DNA of 64,000 nt from Prevotella sp. 885 (lineage in GTDB: Bacteria; Bacteroidota; Bacteroidia; Bacteroidales; Bacteroidaceae). The stretch is from contig NZ_NOVE01000010.1 of NCBI RefSeq assembly GCF_002265625.1, positions 22,693 to 86,692 on the forward strand, written 5' to 3'. Within the stretch, counting starts at the first letter, position 1. Each line of letters opens with the position of its first letter. The notes under the pieces were generated by a model. It was not told the DNA's origin, ran no database searches, and was given only the letters and a program-made list of their open reading frames with translations. Of the stretch, positions 43,451 through 55,500 are shown in pieces. The position numbers were made by a program, and so were the translations under genes.

Positions 43451-43840
43451 ACAATATTTGCATTTCTAACGCTCAATACTCCTCGCTCAGCGCACGAAGA
43501 AATCTTTGGTGCGAAATTCTTGAGTTTTGAGCGTGCAGCGATAACTTATTTATGCACAGTCGATTATGCCGACAAGGGAAGAAGTGTGCAATGAATAAGG
43601 GATATAAACAAGCATAATTGGGTGCAATAGCGCCACTTTTACACCCTAATAGTGCCACTTTTATCATGCAATAGCGCCACTTTTACTGTCTAATAGTGGC
43701 ACTATTGGAGTGTAAAAGTGGCTCTATCGTATGGCTCGGGTGCAGTTTGCACAGCAAAACACCATAAAAACAGCAAATCAGAACTCTATAATCAATTTTT
43801 ATTTTGTAACATCTTTTTACTCTTTGTACGATATTTGCAT
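43451..43840 (-). repeat. Repeat family C, full copy C2 (inverted)
   Basis: Reverse orientation of C1: ACAATATTTGCATTTCTAAC at the left, TTTGTACGATATTTGCAT at the right, about 390 bp. The palindromic GTGGC boxes are in the middle (43623-43730). It directly follows B3, as C1 follows B1. Confidence 0.85.
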
Positions 43841-43957
43841 GGCGGACGGCGACCGAATTAGGAATTTTGAATTTTGAATTGTGCGCCAAGGCGCATTGTG
43901 AATTGTTCAATTTTGAGTTGGTAGAGGAATTGCAGTTTATCTGTGAGATTATAAATG

Positions 43958-43985
43958 AGCGAGACGCCATAGCCTCCTATGTTTG
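43958..43985. repeat. Repeat family A, terminal fragment A7
   Basis: Only the right terminus (GCGAGACGCCATAGCCTCCT) remains. The flank GTTTGTCCCATAGCTTAACGTC is the approximate complement of the sequence preceding A6 (42778-42800), so A6 and A7 form the outer inverted pair around B3 and C2. Confidence 0.7.
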
Positions 43986-44017
43986 TCCCATAGCTTAACG
44001 TCAAAAACCTAAATATC

Positions 44018-44132
44018 ATGTCTTCGTGTCTTCATGTCGAAAAAACATGTCTTCTTGTCTTCATGTCAAAAAAACATGTCTTCGTGTCCTAAAGATACTG
44101 TCTTCGTGTCTTACGAGGCGACGTCTTCACAT
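44018..44132. repeat. TGTCTTC.TGTC tandem repeat, right arm of the repeat island
   Basis: Degenerate copies of ATGTCTTCGTGTCTTCATGTC separated by AAAAAAAC tracts, complementary in type to 42674-42766. Confidence 0.7.
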
Positions 44133-44406
44133 CGAATAACAGACAGGATTTGCGTGTGATTTTTGGCGTTTTCGTCTACCCGTCCATCCCAAAAATTTCG
44201 TTAAATCATTTGTCAAATCATGTACATAAATTGCCTATTGGCTTGTCAAATCGTGCGATGGCCCTTATTTTGTTAAGAATTGGCCATTTTTTGTTAAGTT
44301 TATACAACGGACTTGAGCGAATTTCAGCTTATTTTGCAGTGCTGACAGACATAGCGTAAGGCATGTTGTCTCATGCAAATATTACTAACCACAAATAACG
44401 TACAAT
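44133..44406 (+). other. Leader region of the 18-kb surface operon
   Basis: A/T-rich DNA with no convincing gene (a 69-codon ORF at 44150 lacks any recognisable feature). It contains a direct repeat of TTTTGTTAAG (about 44268 and 44290) and an imperfect -7 box TTATTTTG near 44330. The operon promoter is probably here. Confidence 0.4.
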
Positions 44407-44562
44407 ATGAGACCGCAAGACCATACTATTGAGAACGAACCTTGGCGACATTCATACGATGACGTCGAGGGCAAAATCAGGGAGCATGTGGAAAAGCTGG
44501 GGACTGAACAGGAAATAACCAAGAAACCCAAACATCACATTATTAAACATAAAACTAAATAG
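44407..44562 (+). CDS. Small hydrophilic ORF (51 aa) at the head of the surface operon
   Basis: Reads MRPQDHTIENEPWRHSYDD, then a charged helix-like stretch and a His/Lys-rich tail (KKPKHHIIKHKTK). No signal peptide or membrane segment. It stops 38 nt before the T9SS protein gene in the same direction, so it would share the transcript. Not recognised. It may be a real microprotein, a translated leader or a chance ORF; its codon use and charge pattern look protein-like. Confidence 0.45.
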   Translation: MRPQDHTIENEPWRHSYDDVEGKIREHVEKLGTEQEITKKPKHHIIKHKTK

Positions 44563-44600
44563 ATAACATATTATTATTCACCTTTCAAATCATTTTTAAT

Positions 44601-47600
44601 ATGAGGAAACAATTATTACTAATGCTATCCCTACTGCTATATGCCGTAGGTATGGCGGCACAACAACCTGATTGGGGCTACAATCCCAATGCCTATCCTG
44701 ACGAGCACGTCATTTATGTAGGCTTGGTAGATGACCAAGGCAGTGCAGTACAAAGTTTTAATGACAACACTTACCTTGGAGCATTCATTGATGGTGAATG
44801 CCGCGGACTTGCGAAGGTAAGCCGATATTCTGTATCGGACACCCAAACCATTTATTATTTCGCTCTGCGTGTAAAGGGCACGAATACTGACAATGGCAAG
44901 GCTATCTCGTACCGTTTAAGCGTAGGTGGTAATCATTCTTTTGTTTTCAACGACCTGAAGCCTGCCGCCAATGCAGTAACCTATACTAATAATGGTACCA
45001 CCGGTAAGTTGTCAGCACTCTATCAGCTGACGTTCATACGTCCTGGGTATTATAGTATCGTCCAGCCTGAAGTGAGAGTTAAGGTAGGTGCAGAGTTCAA
45101 TTTGTTGGATTATATCACGTTTGAGCCTGCAAATGCCAACATACCGGAAATGAACTGGACCATGGGGCAAGGTGAGAAAGAGAATGAATATGCCTCCATC
45201 AAAGGCAATACGTTTAAAGCCCTTAAGTCGACTGGCAAATACGGTAGTGTTAGCGTAAGTCCGAATCTTTGGGGCATGAAGCCTACCGGACAGTACACAA
45301 AGGTTAGTGTACGTGTCATCCAGCCTGCCACCTCTATTGAGCTTCGCGACGAGTATAAGAATGGCATCACAGTTAACTTGGGCGACACTGCTGCCCTCAA
45401 CACTGTGCTTCGCAGCGGCTACACCACAGCACCTGCCGACTGCAACGAGGAACTGACATGGAAGAGCAGCGACGAGACTGCCATCCGTCCGATGACAAGT
45501 GAAAGCGACCTTGGCAAGTTTGAGCCAGTAAAGACCGGCACTTACACCATGACGCTTAGCGGCGAGAATGCCAGCGTGGACCTTAAGGTCACAGTCATTA
45601 AGCCGGTAGAGTATATTACGCCGGTTGGCTCCGTTAAGACTATTAAGATGTTTGTAGGCGAGAACCTTCTCAACATCCTTCCGTCTGGATATAAGGTAAT
45701 GCCGGAGGATGCTACAGACCGCAGCGTGCATTACGAAGTTAACCAAAGTTTTAGTGATCAGGGAGTGTACGAGGATGGTGACGGAGCTTATAAGTATACC
45801 GACATATTTGGTGACTTATATTTTAATGAAGGTGACGAGATGATCGCCCTTAAGCCAGGTAGAGTTCGTGTTGTGATACGTTCAATACAGAATCCGCAAA
45901 TGGCTTGCGAATACGAGGTTATCGTAAAAAGAGGTCCTACGAACATCACGTTCAAGCAGGACGAGATGACATTCTTGATGCCAAGAAAGGATACTGACAA
46001 GTGGGACATCTCTGAGGATATCCGTAACAACATCATCATGACACCGTCATGGCCTAAGTATGAAGAATATGAGTCGTACGATATAGCACAAAGCAATTTG
46101 GATATCTCTTCTCTTACGGATGCCGTAAACCTGTATTATGATTTCAAGAAAGACAGCCTTTCTGCATCTATCGATAGTATAGGTCAGGGATGGATTGATG
46201 TCTACTATTCATCTGAGCGCACCATCGCAACTGAGGAAGGACTCCGAAATGATGAGTATGAAATTTTAAACCACTTCCACGTAACAATCTTGGAGTCTCT
46301 TAAGGGATTCAAGGTGGACGGATACGTGGATATGGTAAGCACCGAGACACGCGACTTCGTGCTTACTCCCGACCCCGTTGACGCAGAGGTAGACCCGTCA
46401 AGAGTGGAGGTTACTATAACTCCTGACAGCTATGTTTCTGAGGAATGGAAGAGCATAGTAGAGATTGTTCCTACGGATGAGACCATGCTTAACTATACCA
46501 TCAGACCTCATAGCGTGGGCAGAGCCATTATCAGCGTGAAGCTCGACGGCGTAGAGGTGGCATCATCTAACGTCCTTATCGGTCAGCGTTATATGCAGAA
46601 GGCAGGATGGAAGTGGGCTTCGCTCTATGGCGGCGGCGTGCGCTGGAACTCTCCTGAATACGAATTAGGCAACGTGGTGGAGGAAATCCGCTCAGAAGAC
46701 GCCCTTCTCCATAACGACCCCGAATACGGCTACTTCGGCGACATCTACAGTTTGGAGACTGGCACATGCTATAAGATTAAGGTAAAGGAAGAGGAGCCCG
46801 GTCTGCTTGACTTGAGAATCATGTACACCGGCGCTTACGAAGACATGCGGACTCATCGTCAGATTGTGCCGATGTGGAACTGGCTCGGCAATCCCTATCA
46901 GTATGACCACGATATCAACTCGGTGTTCTCTACCGAAGATACATACGCAAACAAATTCAACGTGGGCGACCGCATCGTATCGAAGGACAACGGCTTCGCT
47001 GAATACAATGGCGAAAAGTGGACAGGCACCCTTACCACTCTGCATGCCGGACTCGGATATATGTATTTCAATGCAGCATCAGACACCATCGACATGGAAT
47101 ACCTGCGTGAGGGCAGTATGCCTCAGGGCACTCCGGTGATGAACGCTCCCCAGCACAAGCAGAGCGTATGGACATACAACAGCGCTCCGTTCGCTGACAA
47201 CATGACCATCGTAGCTGACCTTGGCAACGATTATTCGGCAGAACGCTTCACGGTGGGCGCCTTCGTAGGCGACGAGTGCCGTGGTGAGGGCGAGATGATA
47301 GACGGCAAGTGCTTCATCACCGTCCATGCTGACAAGGGCGAGACCATTTCGTTCAAGCTCCATGACGCCGTCAGCGGCGAGATGCGCACCATCAACGAGC
47401 AGATGCCGTTCGCAAAGATGGCAGGTTCGCTCCGCGCTCCGCAGCGTCTGACTGTAGGTGGCATCGTCACCGGCATCACAGCAGCCGACATCGCATCTTC
47501 GGGCATCGCCGTTGTGGACGGACAGATCACAGTCCAGGGCATGGACGTGGCTGACGTCATCGTATGCAACGCATCCGGTGCTGTTGTCTCAACCGGCGAG

Positions 47601-47690
47601 ACCACCGTTACCGGTCTTCCTTCAGGCGTTTACGTAGTGAAGGTGAAGACCAAGGACGGCAAGACCGTTACGAAGAAGCTTGTCAAGTAA
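44601..47690 (+). CDS. T9SS-secreted surface protein with Ig-like domains and duplicated GAF(V/I)-DEC-RG modules
   Basis: 1029 residues with a signal peptide (about 1-20, ending GMAA). A module around YLGAFIDGECRG (59-69) recurs near 885 as VGAFVGDECRG and again in the operon's 242-residue lipoprotein. Between them are bacterial Ig-like (BIG2-type) domains (about 135-560) and a region (about 655-840) with GWKWASLYGG and WNWLGNPYQ, seen in other Bacteroidota surface proteins. The last ~75 residues are a T9SS type A sorting domain (SGVYVVKVKTKDGKTVTKK). Product goes to the cell surface or medium. First large gene of the operon; a 34-bp palindrome follows it. Confidence 0.8.
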   Translation: MRKQLLLMLSLLLYAVGMAAQQPDWGYNPNAYPDEHVIYVGLVDDQGSAVQSFNDNTYLGAFIDGECRGLAKVSRYSVSDTQTIYYFALRVKGTNTDNGKAISYRLSVGGNHSFVFNDLKPAANAVTYTNNGTTGKLSALYQLTFIRPGYYSIVQPEVRVKVGAEFNLLDYITFEPANANIPEMNWTMGQGEKENEYASIKGNTFKALKSTGKYGSVSVSPNLWGMKPTGQYTKVSVRVIQPATSIELRDEYKNGITVNLGDTAALNTVLRSGYTTAPADCNEELTWKSSDETAIRPMTSESDLGKFEPVKTGTYTMTLSGENASVDLKVTVIKPVEYITPVGSVKTIKMFVGENLLNILPSGYKVMPEDATDRSVHYEVNQSFSDQGVYEDGDGAYKYTDIFGDLYFNEGDEMIALKPGRVRVVIRSIQNPQMACEYEVIVKRGPTNITFKQDEMTFLMPRKDTDKWDISEDIRNNIIMTPSWPKYEEYESYDIAQSNLDISSLTDAVNLYYDFKKDSLSASIDSIGQGWIDVYYSSERTIATEEGLRNDEYEILNHFHVTILESLKGFKVDGYVDMVSTETRDFVLTPDPVDAEVDPSRVEVTITPDSYVSEEWKSIVEIVPTDETMLNYTIRPHSVGRAIISVKLDGVEVASSNVLIGQRYMQKAGWKWASLYGGGVRWNSPEYELGNVVEEIRSEDALLHNDPEYGYFGDIYSLETGTCYKIKVKEEEPGLLDLRIMYTGAYEDMRTHRQIVPMWNWLGNPYQYDHDINSVFSTEDTYANKFNVGDRIVSKDNGFAEYNGEKWTGTLTTLHAGLGYMYFNAASDTIDMEYLREGSMPQGTPVMNAPQHKQSVWTYNSAPFADNMTIVADLGNDYSAERFTVGAFVGDECRGEGEMIDGKCFITVHADKGETISFKLHDAVSGEMRTINEQMPFAKMAGSLRAPQRLTVGGIVTGITAADIASSGIAVVDGQITVQGMDVADVIVCNASGAVVSTGETTVTGLPSGVYVVKVKTKDGKTVTKKLVK

Positions 47691-47712
47691 GTTGACTATA
47701 CTAATATAACTA

Positions 47713-47746
47713 AAAGTTTCGCATGTCTCGAGACATGCGAAACTTT
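47713..47746. terminator. Perfect 34-bp palindrome between the first two large operon genes
   Basis: AAAGTTTCGCATGTCTC and its exact complement abut without a spacer. It lies 23 nt after the T9SS gene stop and 27 nt before the next ATG. No T-tract longer than three follows, so it may be an RNA-processing or partial-termination site that adjusts the ratio of the first product to the rest, or a protein-binding site. Confidence 0.6.
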
Positions 47747-47772
47747 AAATAACCACTAAAAGAACCAAAGCG

Positions 47773-49509
47773 ATGAAAAGCCACTTACACATAACCATAC
47801 TGACGGCTGTGGCAGCACTCTTTCTGCATACCAGCGGCACAACAGCACAGAACATCACGGAGATTGCGAAGAGCGATCCCCTTATCATCACGGGTTCCGT
47901 AGGTACACAGAACACCTACTTTCACTCAACGGCAGGCAGCGCATACGCCTCGCCGCTGAGCAATACGCTGTTCCTCAACCTCAACATCAGCATGTATGGA
48001 TTCAACATGCCTTTCTCGCTTTATTACTCCAACAACAATCTGGACTTCAACTATCCTCATATCTCCTTCAATCTCTCGCCGTCGTACAAGCAATGGCACG
48101 GACATATCGGAAGGTCGTCGGCAGGATTCTCGCCCTACGTCATGAGTATGTCTTACAACGGCGTGGGTCTGGAATATCGTACGCAGAAGTTCCGCGTGGG
48201 AGCTTTCTATGGCACGCTGCGCAGCGCCGTCAACGACGACCCTACGTCGCCCTCGCCGCGCAATCCGCAGTATCGCCGCATAGGATGGGGATTCAATATA
48301 GGCTACGGCACGGGCAGCAACTACCTCGACCTTTATCTGCTCCGCGCATACGACCGCCGCAGCTCCATTGACGAGTACTGGCAGGAGCGCATCTCGCCGC
48401 AGGAGAACATCGTGGTGGGACTGAAGGGAGGCGTTAGCATCAAGAACTGGATGTCGCTGACAGCCAACGTAGCCACATCAGCCTTCACCACCGACACCCG
48501 CGCGGAGAAGGTGACGGACAGCAAGGTGACAAGATGGGACAAGGTGTTCGACACACGCTACACCTCCATGGCACGCTTCGCGGGCGACGCCAACCTCAAC
48601 ATCAACGCCGGCGGCGTGAACGCCTCGCTCTTCTATCGCATCATACAGCCCGACTATACGTCGCTCGGCACCTACTATATGGCTAACAACTATCACAGCG
48701 TCGGAGCCAGCCTCGGCACCACGCTCTTCCGCCGCGTGTCGGTGGCAGCCACGTTCTCCGCTCAGGAGGACAATCTCTCCAACAAGCAGCTCTATACCAC
48801 GCGGGGCTTTGTCTATTCGGCATTCATAGCCACACGCATAGCCAACCGCCTCAATCTCTCGTTCGGCTATAACGGCTATCTGCAGACGCAGGCTGACGGC
48901 ACGGCACACGTGAACGACACCACTCGCGTACGTCGCGCCATGAACACCTTCACGTTCACGCCGTCCTACGCCGTGGACAACGACCAGTTCGGCCATGCCT
49001 TCTCGCTCTCTGCCAGCCTCGTGCAGAACAAGGACCTCAACCGCTTCGCCACCGGCGTGAGCGACGTAACGTCCCTCGCCATCGGAGCCAGCTACGGACT
49101 GGAGGTGAAGGCATGGAAGACCAGCTTCCAGACCTCCATAAACCACCAGTCGTCAAAGGGATTCAACACGCGCTACACCAGCGACCTCGCCTCGGTGACA
49201 GCCAACCGCGCCTTCCTAAAGGACGACGCCCTCAACCTCTCAGCCACGTTCTCGATGTGCTACAATGAGGTGAAGCGACAGTCGAAGAGCCTGTCCATGG
49301 GATGCGACATGGCTGCCAGCTACAGCATCAAGCAGAAGCATCTCTTCTCGATGACTGCCGGATTCAACAAGTACGGCGACGTCAACATCACCAAGACACG
49401 TTCGAAGCTGGACGCCACGGACATCAACATCAGCTTCAACTACACCTACACCTTCACGCTCCTCGAGATAAAGCGTAAGGCGGAGAAGGAACAGAACAAG
49501 TCGCTATAG
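47773..49509 (+). CDS. Outer-membrane beta-barrel protein of unknown family
   Basis: The 578-residue protein has a signal peptide (about 1-25, TTAQN) and a body made almost wholly of alternating amphipathic strands with aromatic girdles (e.g. LFLNLNISMYGFNMPFSLYYSNNN, VSVAATFSAQEDN). About 20-24 strands can be guessed. It ends with a basic tail after the last strand (YTYTFTLLEIKRK) rather than the classical terminal F. It is probably the outer-membrane conduit or anchor for the neighbouring giant protein. No plug, TonB box or known family signature is seen. Spacing to the giant gene is 38 nt. Confidence 0.7.
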   Translation: MKSHLHITILTAVAALFLHTSGTTAQNITEIAKSDPLIITGSVGTQNTYFHSTAGSAYASPLSNTLFLNLNISMYGFNMPFSLYYSNNNLDFNYPHISFNLSPSYKQWHGHIGRSSAGFSPYVMSMSYNGVGLEYRTQKFRVGAFYGTLRSAVNDDPTSPSPRNPQYRRIGWGFNIGYGTGSNYLDLYLLRAYDRRSSIDEYWQERISPQENIVVGLKGGVSIKNWMSLTANVATSAFTTDTRAEKVTDSKVTRWDKVFDTRYTSMARFAGDANLNINAGGVNASLFYRIIQPDYTSLGTYYMANNYHSVGASLGTTLFRRVSVAATFSAQEDNLSNKQLYTTRGFVYSAFIATRIANRLNLSFGYNGYLQTQADGTAHVNDTTRVRRAMNTFTFTPSYAVDNDQFGHAFSLSASLVQNKDLNRFATGVSDVTSLAIGASYGLEVKAWKTSFQTSINHQSSKGFNTRYTSDLASVTANRAFLKDDALNLSATFSMCYNEVKRQSKSLSMGCDMAASYSIKQKHLFSMTAGFNKYGDVNITKTRSKLDATDINISFNYTYTFTLLEIKRKAEKEQNKSL

Positions 49510-49547
49510 TGTAACTTTTATTCCCACGATAAAATAAAGATCAAGAT

Positions 49548-52500
49548 ATGAACAGACTGAGATTCCACATCCTATCACTACTCATCATCCTGGGTGCCAT
49601 GCTGCAGGCAGCCGCTCAGGACGTAATGGTGACGGTCAATCCGGTACAGCCCACGCTGCCTCCGCAGGCAATGCTGTACGTAGCCAATCCCGGCAACTAC
49701 TTTAACGTAAGTCTGATCAACTCTTCTGGCGAGACGCAGAACGTCTATCTCGTCATGGACCTTGAGCAGATAAATCCCAACTCGGGACTTTACGTCAAGA
49801 TTCCTGCACAGTATCAGCCCGACAAGCCCATCACGGTGCCTTCCGGCGGAACGCACATTCTGAGCATGGTGGAGATGAAGAATCTCTTCAATCATGTGCC
49901 CAACGACCGCATCGCCACCACCCCGGGTCTGTTCAGCGACTATGAGGGCGGCGCCTTCGGACTCCTGCCCGAGGGTCAGTATCGCATGCGCCTCGTGGCT
50001 TACCGCTGGGAGCCGGGACGTGACGCTCCCGTCATGGTGAGCAGCCCCAGCAGCGGACAGTGCATCTTCACTATATGCTACAAGGCTCAGGCGCCTGAGT
50101 TTCTGATGCCTATGCCCGGCATCGGAAGTTCTTCCGACGCTTCGGTATGCACCATGGACAAGCAGAACGCCCTCTTTACGTGGAAAGAACCCATCGTGAC
50201 GTGCAATCCCGGCGCGGCACGCTTTACGTATAAGTTTAAGGTGGTGCAGCTTGTCGGCGGTCAGACGCCTGACGAAGCCATAGAGTATAATCCTGCCGTG
50301 TATGAGAAGTCGGGACTGATGTCGCCGATGCTGATTCTGCCGCAGGAGCGCATCCGCTCCATGATAGACGACATGACCTACGTGGCACGCGTCACGGCGG
50401 AACAGTCAGGTCTGGGCAGCACTTACCTCAACTACTCCATGGTGGAGAACGACGGCAAATCCGACCTCCGCCTCTTCCGCTTCGAGCCTGACGCCACCAC
50501 CGTGGTGACGCCCCCAACGCCCGACAACAAGGACAAGGAGGACAAGAAGGATGAGGAGGAAGACGACGAGTTCGACTTCGGTTTCGGCAGCGGCAAGGAA
50601 GAAGTGACCGATTCGGTATATAACTTCCGCAATCCGCAGATCATCCGCCCGAGTTTCCCCGGCAATGCAGGAGCCCGCAAGTCATTCACGGGCGACGACA
50701 TCGGCGTGGAATGGAAGAAGACATGGTTCGTGGGTGGCGTAGGAGAACGTCAGGACACGGTGAAGATCAATTATGAGGTGCAGCTCTTCCGCGGCGAACC
50801 AGAGATGGACCGTGCAGACATCTTCGCCTCAGAGCCGGTCTATACACACTCCACGTACGACCTTTCTGACTCCATCAAGTGGGAGCAGATCAGCGACAAG
50901 GTGGTGGCTGGCGACTATATGGTGCTGCGCGTGCTCCCCAAGAGCGAGAACGTACAGTCCGTGGCGTTCGTCAACGACTCCGTCAACGTCATCGACTTCG
51001 CCCTCGCACAGCGCATCAGCCAGAAGTTCTTCCAGTGTTCGTCAATGGTGAACATCGAGAACCTCAAGCCTACGAAGAAGTCTGCCAAGGACTTCATTGG
51101 CAAGGTGGTGGGCATCGGACAGTATCAGCTCACCATCGACGAGATGAAGGAGAACGGCAAGGACGGCGGATTCCGCGGCAACGGTCGTGTGGAATGGTCG
51201 CCGCTCGGATTGTCGCTGATGGTGAAGGTGGAGTTCGATTCGCTCTTCATCAATACCGACGACATCGTTTATGCCGGCAAGGCTAAGGGCATGAAGGGCG
51301 ACACATGGGCATCGAACAACGGCGAGCAGGTGGACAAGCTCTTCTCCGACTGGGGCATTGACAACCTCATCGGCGACACTGGCATACCTTATGCTAAGAT
51401 GTTGCAGAAGGAAGCGTCTAACAGAGGTCGCGACATCGCCAAGCAGCTCAGCCTCGGCAAGTATTATGACTATTATCATCGAGCTAAGGACTTCCTCACG
51501 GAAGGCAGGCTTGACAACATCATGATGCCGATGAAGCTGCCGAAGTCGGTTAACAAGACTCCGGTGGACATCCAGATTGTCAACGTGACATTCGCTCCTT
51601 CGTGGGCTTCAATGGACCTTATCGGTACGTTCACGCTGCCCGAAAGCCGCTATACGGACAACAACATCCTCATCCTCGGTGCACCGCACACATGTATCAG
51701 CCCCGACCGTCTGTTGCCGGAGAGCGGATCGATGTGCCTGCTTTCCACCATAGACGTGAAGGAACCGTCGTCCGGTTTCCAGATTAAGTTTAAGGCTCCG
51801 ACCGACATCACCGTGGCTGACGAAGGTCAGGCACCTGCGGACGGATGCTACATCAACTGGCAGGCTGACTCTTTGGCAGCCTTACACATCGACATCGACA
51901 TCGCCATTCCTAAGCTCAAGAAGGTGGCTAACGGCACCGCTACGGACGAGCGACCCGTGCTGAACATCCAGACTGACATCAAGGACTGGAACGATTGGAC
52001 GGCAAGCGCTGCCATGGACGACTTCGAAGCAGAGGCTCTTCCGGGCTGGACATTCTGCCCGGGCGCCATTGTCTACGACCACTCCACAACGGTGAACGAC
52101 AACAACATGGGATCGTTCCCCGCCGGTTATGACAAGAGCAAGGCTGACATCCGCACCAACGACAAGGAATGGATGGGCCTTTACATCAGCAAGGTGGGCG
52201 TAAAGTTCCCGAAGGCTATGGAGGTGGGCAAGGAAGACGGCGACGGTGACCGACGCCTTACTCTCGCTGCCAAGGACATGTTCTTCGACAAGTCGGGCGT
52301 TTCGCTGAAGTTCGGTGCTGAGGACATCATCAGCGCGAAGACCGGCAAGCTCGGCGGTTGGGCGTTTACGCTCGACAACGTGGGCGTGGAGTTCCTGCAG
52401 AGCAACTTCGAGAAGGCTTACTTCGACGGCAACATGAAGCTGCCGCTCGTCAATTCGGACATCGCCTATACATGTAATATATATAACCAGAAGCGCTTCA

Positions 52501-55500
52501 AGAAGGACAACGACAACGGCTACGCCTATATATTTAAGGTGCAGCAGGTGGAGGACATCAACTTTGACTTCATCCTTGCAGAGGCAAACCTTGAGCAGAA
52601 GCAGACTTACTTCTTCCTCGAAGCAGAGGACCAGGCTGACGGATCGACGAAGACCCGACTGGAATTCTCTATGGGCGGAAGCATCACCATCGGCTATGCG
52701 GACGAGATTCAGGGCAAGCTGGACGAGGTGAACAACAAGGTGGAGGCTGCCAAGAACCGCTCAAGCTTCGTGAAGAACGCCCTCGACGGACTGCCGCTGA
52801 AGCTCAGCATCCCCGGCATCCACTTCACAAAGATGCGCATTGCCAACTGTTCTACGTGGGAATCAATCTACGATAAGGAGGAAACACAGAAGAAGGCACA
52901 CGCAGCTCAGGCTGAAGAACTGAGACGTTCGGCGTGGAAGACGCTTTGCGAGGAGAAGGAACGCAACCTCGGTTCTGAGGACAAGCCCATCTATTTCAAC
53001 ATGGGCGAATGGTCGTTGGCTTCTTTAGAGAAGAAGATAGGTCCGTTCTGCTTCGGCATTACACGCTATGACCTCGGCTTCTCTGGTGGCGCAATGACGC
53101 TCGACCTTGAGGGAAAGATTGGCTTGCTGGAAGACCTCGTGGTGGCAAAGGCTGGCATTCAGTTGCAGGCAGAGGTGAAGAACCTCGACGACATCAGCAA
53201 CATCTCGCTGGAATATAAGGACTGTCTGTTTAACTCCATCGAGGTTTCGTCCAACCTTCCGGGCATCACCATCTCGGGAAGAATGGACGTCATACGTCCT
53301 AACGACAAGGTGAAGGACAAGGGATATAAGGGCCACCTTAAGTTTGCGCTCCCCGGAAATCTCTTTACCTTCGACTCAAACGGCGGCTACTTCGAGCACA
53401 AGGAGGAAGGCAACAACTTCACTTGGGGCTACTTCAACATCGCTATCGGCTCGGCTGTGGGTCTGCAGATTCCGCCAATCGAGCTTAACGACATCCACGG
53501 CGGCTTCTACTTCAACTGCCGAAAGGACCCGAAGGACGCAACGAAGGCCATCGCTCAGAAGGGCGTCATCGGCGTAACGGCTGGTCTGGGAATAGCAGCG
53601 TCGGGCGGCGACAACGTCATCGGCGGCAAATTCTCACTCACCGTGGTATACGACAAGGAGCACAAGCGCCTCACCACATTCATGCTTGACGGCAACGTAA
53701 GCGCTATGGCTGGCTTGGTTAATTCGAGGGCGTCCATCGTTTATCAGAACGACGACCAGTCGAAGTACCTGCGTCTGAACGTCACGGTTGACGCCACGGC
53801 GGACGGACTCGCCAAGAAGTATGCGGGTGAGATAACAAAGTACACGGAACAGCTTGCGGACAGCAAGATTCTGAAGCAGATGCAGGCTCTCAACGACACC
53901 ATAAAGACCACTTACGACAAGCTGGGATCAATGGCTGGACTGGACAATCTCCATCAGGAACACAGCACGGAGGAGACACACGAGAGCAAGGATGAAAACA
54001 AGAGCGAGCAGAAAGATAACTTCAAGGCTACGTCAGGAGCCAAGATATCACTCGACTTTGGACTTACATGGCGCGACAAAGGTGTGAACTTCGACAAGGT
54101 GAAGTGGCACCTCTATCTGGGCAAACCGCAGAAGAGCGAACGCTGCCAGTTCATACTCATCGACCTTGAGGCGAAGATTGTGGAAGTGAAGATCGGAGCG
54201 GATGCCTACTTCTGTGTGGGCAACGAGCTGCCCGACAACGGCGCTCTGCCTCCTATTCCCGAAAACATACGCCAGTTCCTCACCGGTAGCCGCGGCAGCA
54301 ACGGCGTTCAGTCAGCAGACGTAAGCAAGGCTGAGCGTGCCCGCGAGGAAGCCTTAAGAGAGTTCCGCGCCAACGCCACGGGTGGCGTAATGCTCGGAGC
54401 AAGCGTATGGGGCTACATCAATGTGGACCTCGGCATCCTCTATGCCGACATGGGCGCCACGGCTGGCTTTGACGTCAGCATCACACACATCGGCGACGAG
54501 GTATACTGTGTAGGCGTTCCCGGCGCAGCAGGATGGAAGGGATGGTACGGCGAGGGACAGCTCTACGCATACCTCTACGCAAAGATGGGTCTGCGTCTGA
54601 ACCTCGGATTCTGGAAGGGAAGCATTGATCTCGTGGACGCAGGCATCGGCGGCGTACTCCAGATGGGCTTGCCTAACCCGAGCTACTTCACCGGCGACCT
54701 CCGCATGAAGCTCCGTCTCTTGGGCGGCCTCATCAACTTCAACCGCCGTTTCCAGTTCACTTGCGGCAAGAAGTGTGACATCTTCTACGGCAATGCGCTT
54801 GACGACTTCCAGCTTTGGGGCGAATCGTCCATTGGCGAGGAGACAAGAAAGAACGGATGGAACCACAAGATGACCATAAGTCCTGACCTGCCCACCGACT
54901 TCACCATCACTCCGATGGCACGTCTTAACGAGCAGTATCCGCTGCTCGACCAGACCGACCTCCACAGACAGATGAAGCAGGTGGAAGCCGAGAGAGAAAT
55001 CCTCGAGACCACGTCAACTCGTACGTTCCGCTTCAATCCGTCGACCAGTCAGGTTAAGCTCTACGAGTATAGCGACTCTACAATGCGCGACAGCGTGATA
55101 CGTTACTATAATATAGAGTTCAATGCCACTAAGGTGACGGTACGAGGAATGCGCAGCCTCAACCCCAACCGCTTCTACAAGCTCGAGATTACGGGCCTTG
55201 CCAAGGAGCTTCGTGCGGGCAAATGGCAAGATCCCCAGACATATAATGTCGATGATGGCGATTATGAAAATGTGCCATGGGAGCAGACCAAGGCATTCTA
55301 CTTCCGTACCGGCAACAGCGACGGCATGAACATTCAGGACGGAGGCGACCTCCAGTCATTTGTGGCTGTGGCTTATCCGTCGAAGTATAACGAACTGAAG
55401 TCGGCTGAACCCGTCATTGCTTATGCCACTGATGTGCAGAATCCGCTCATCGTGCTCAAGGAAAAGAACGTACTGAACCGCCTCTATTCTGACGGCAAGC

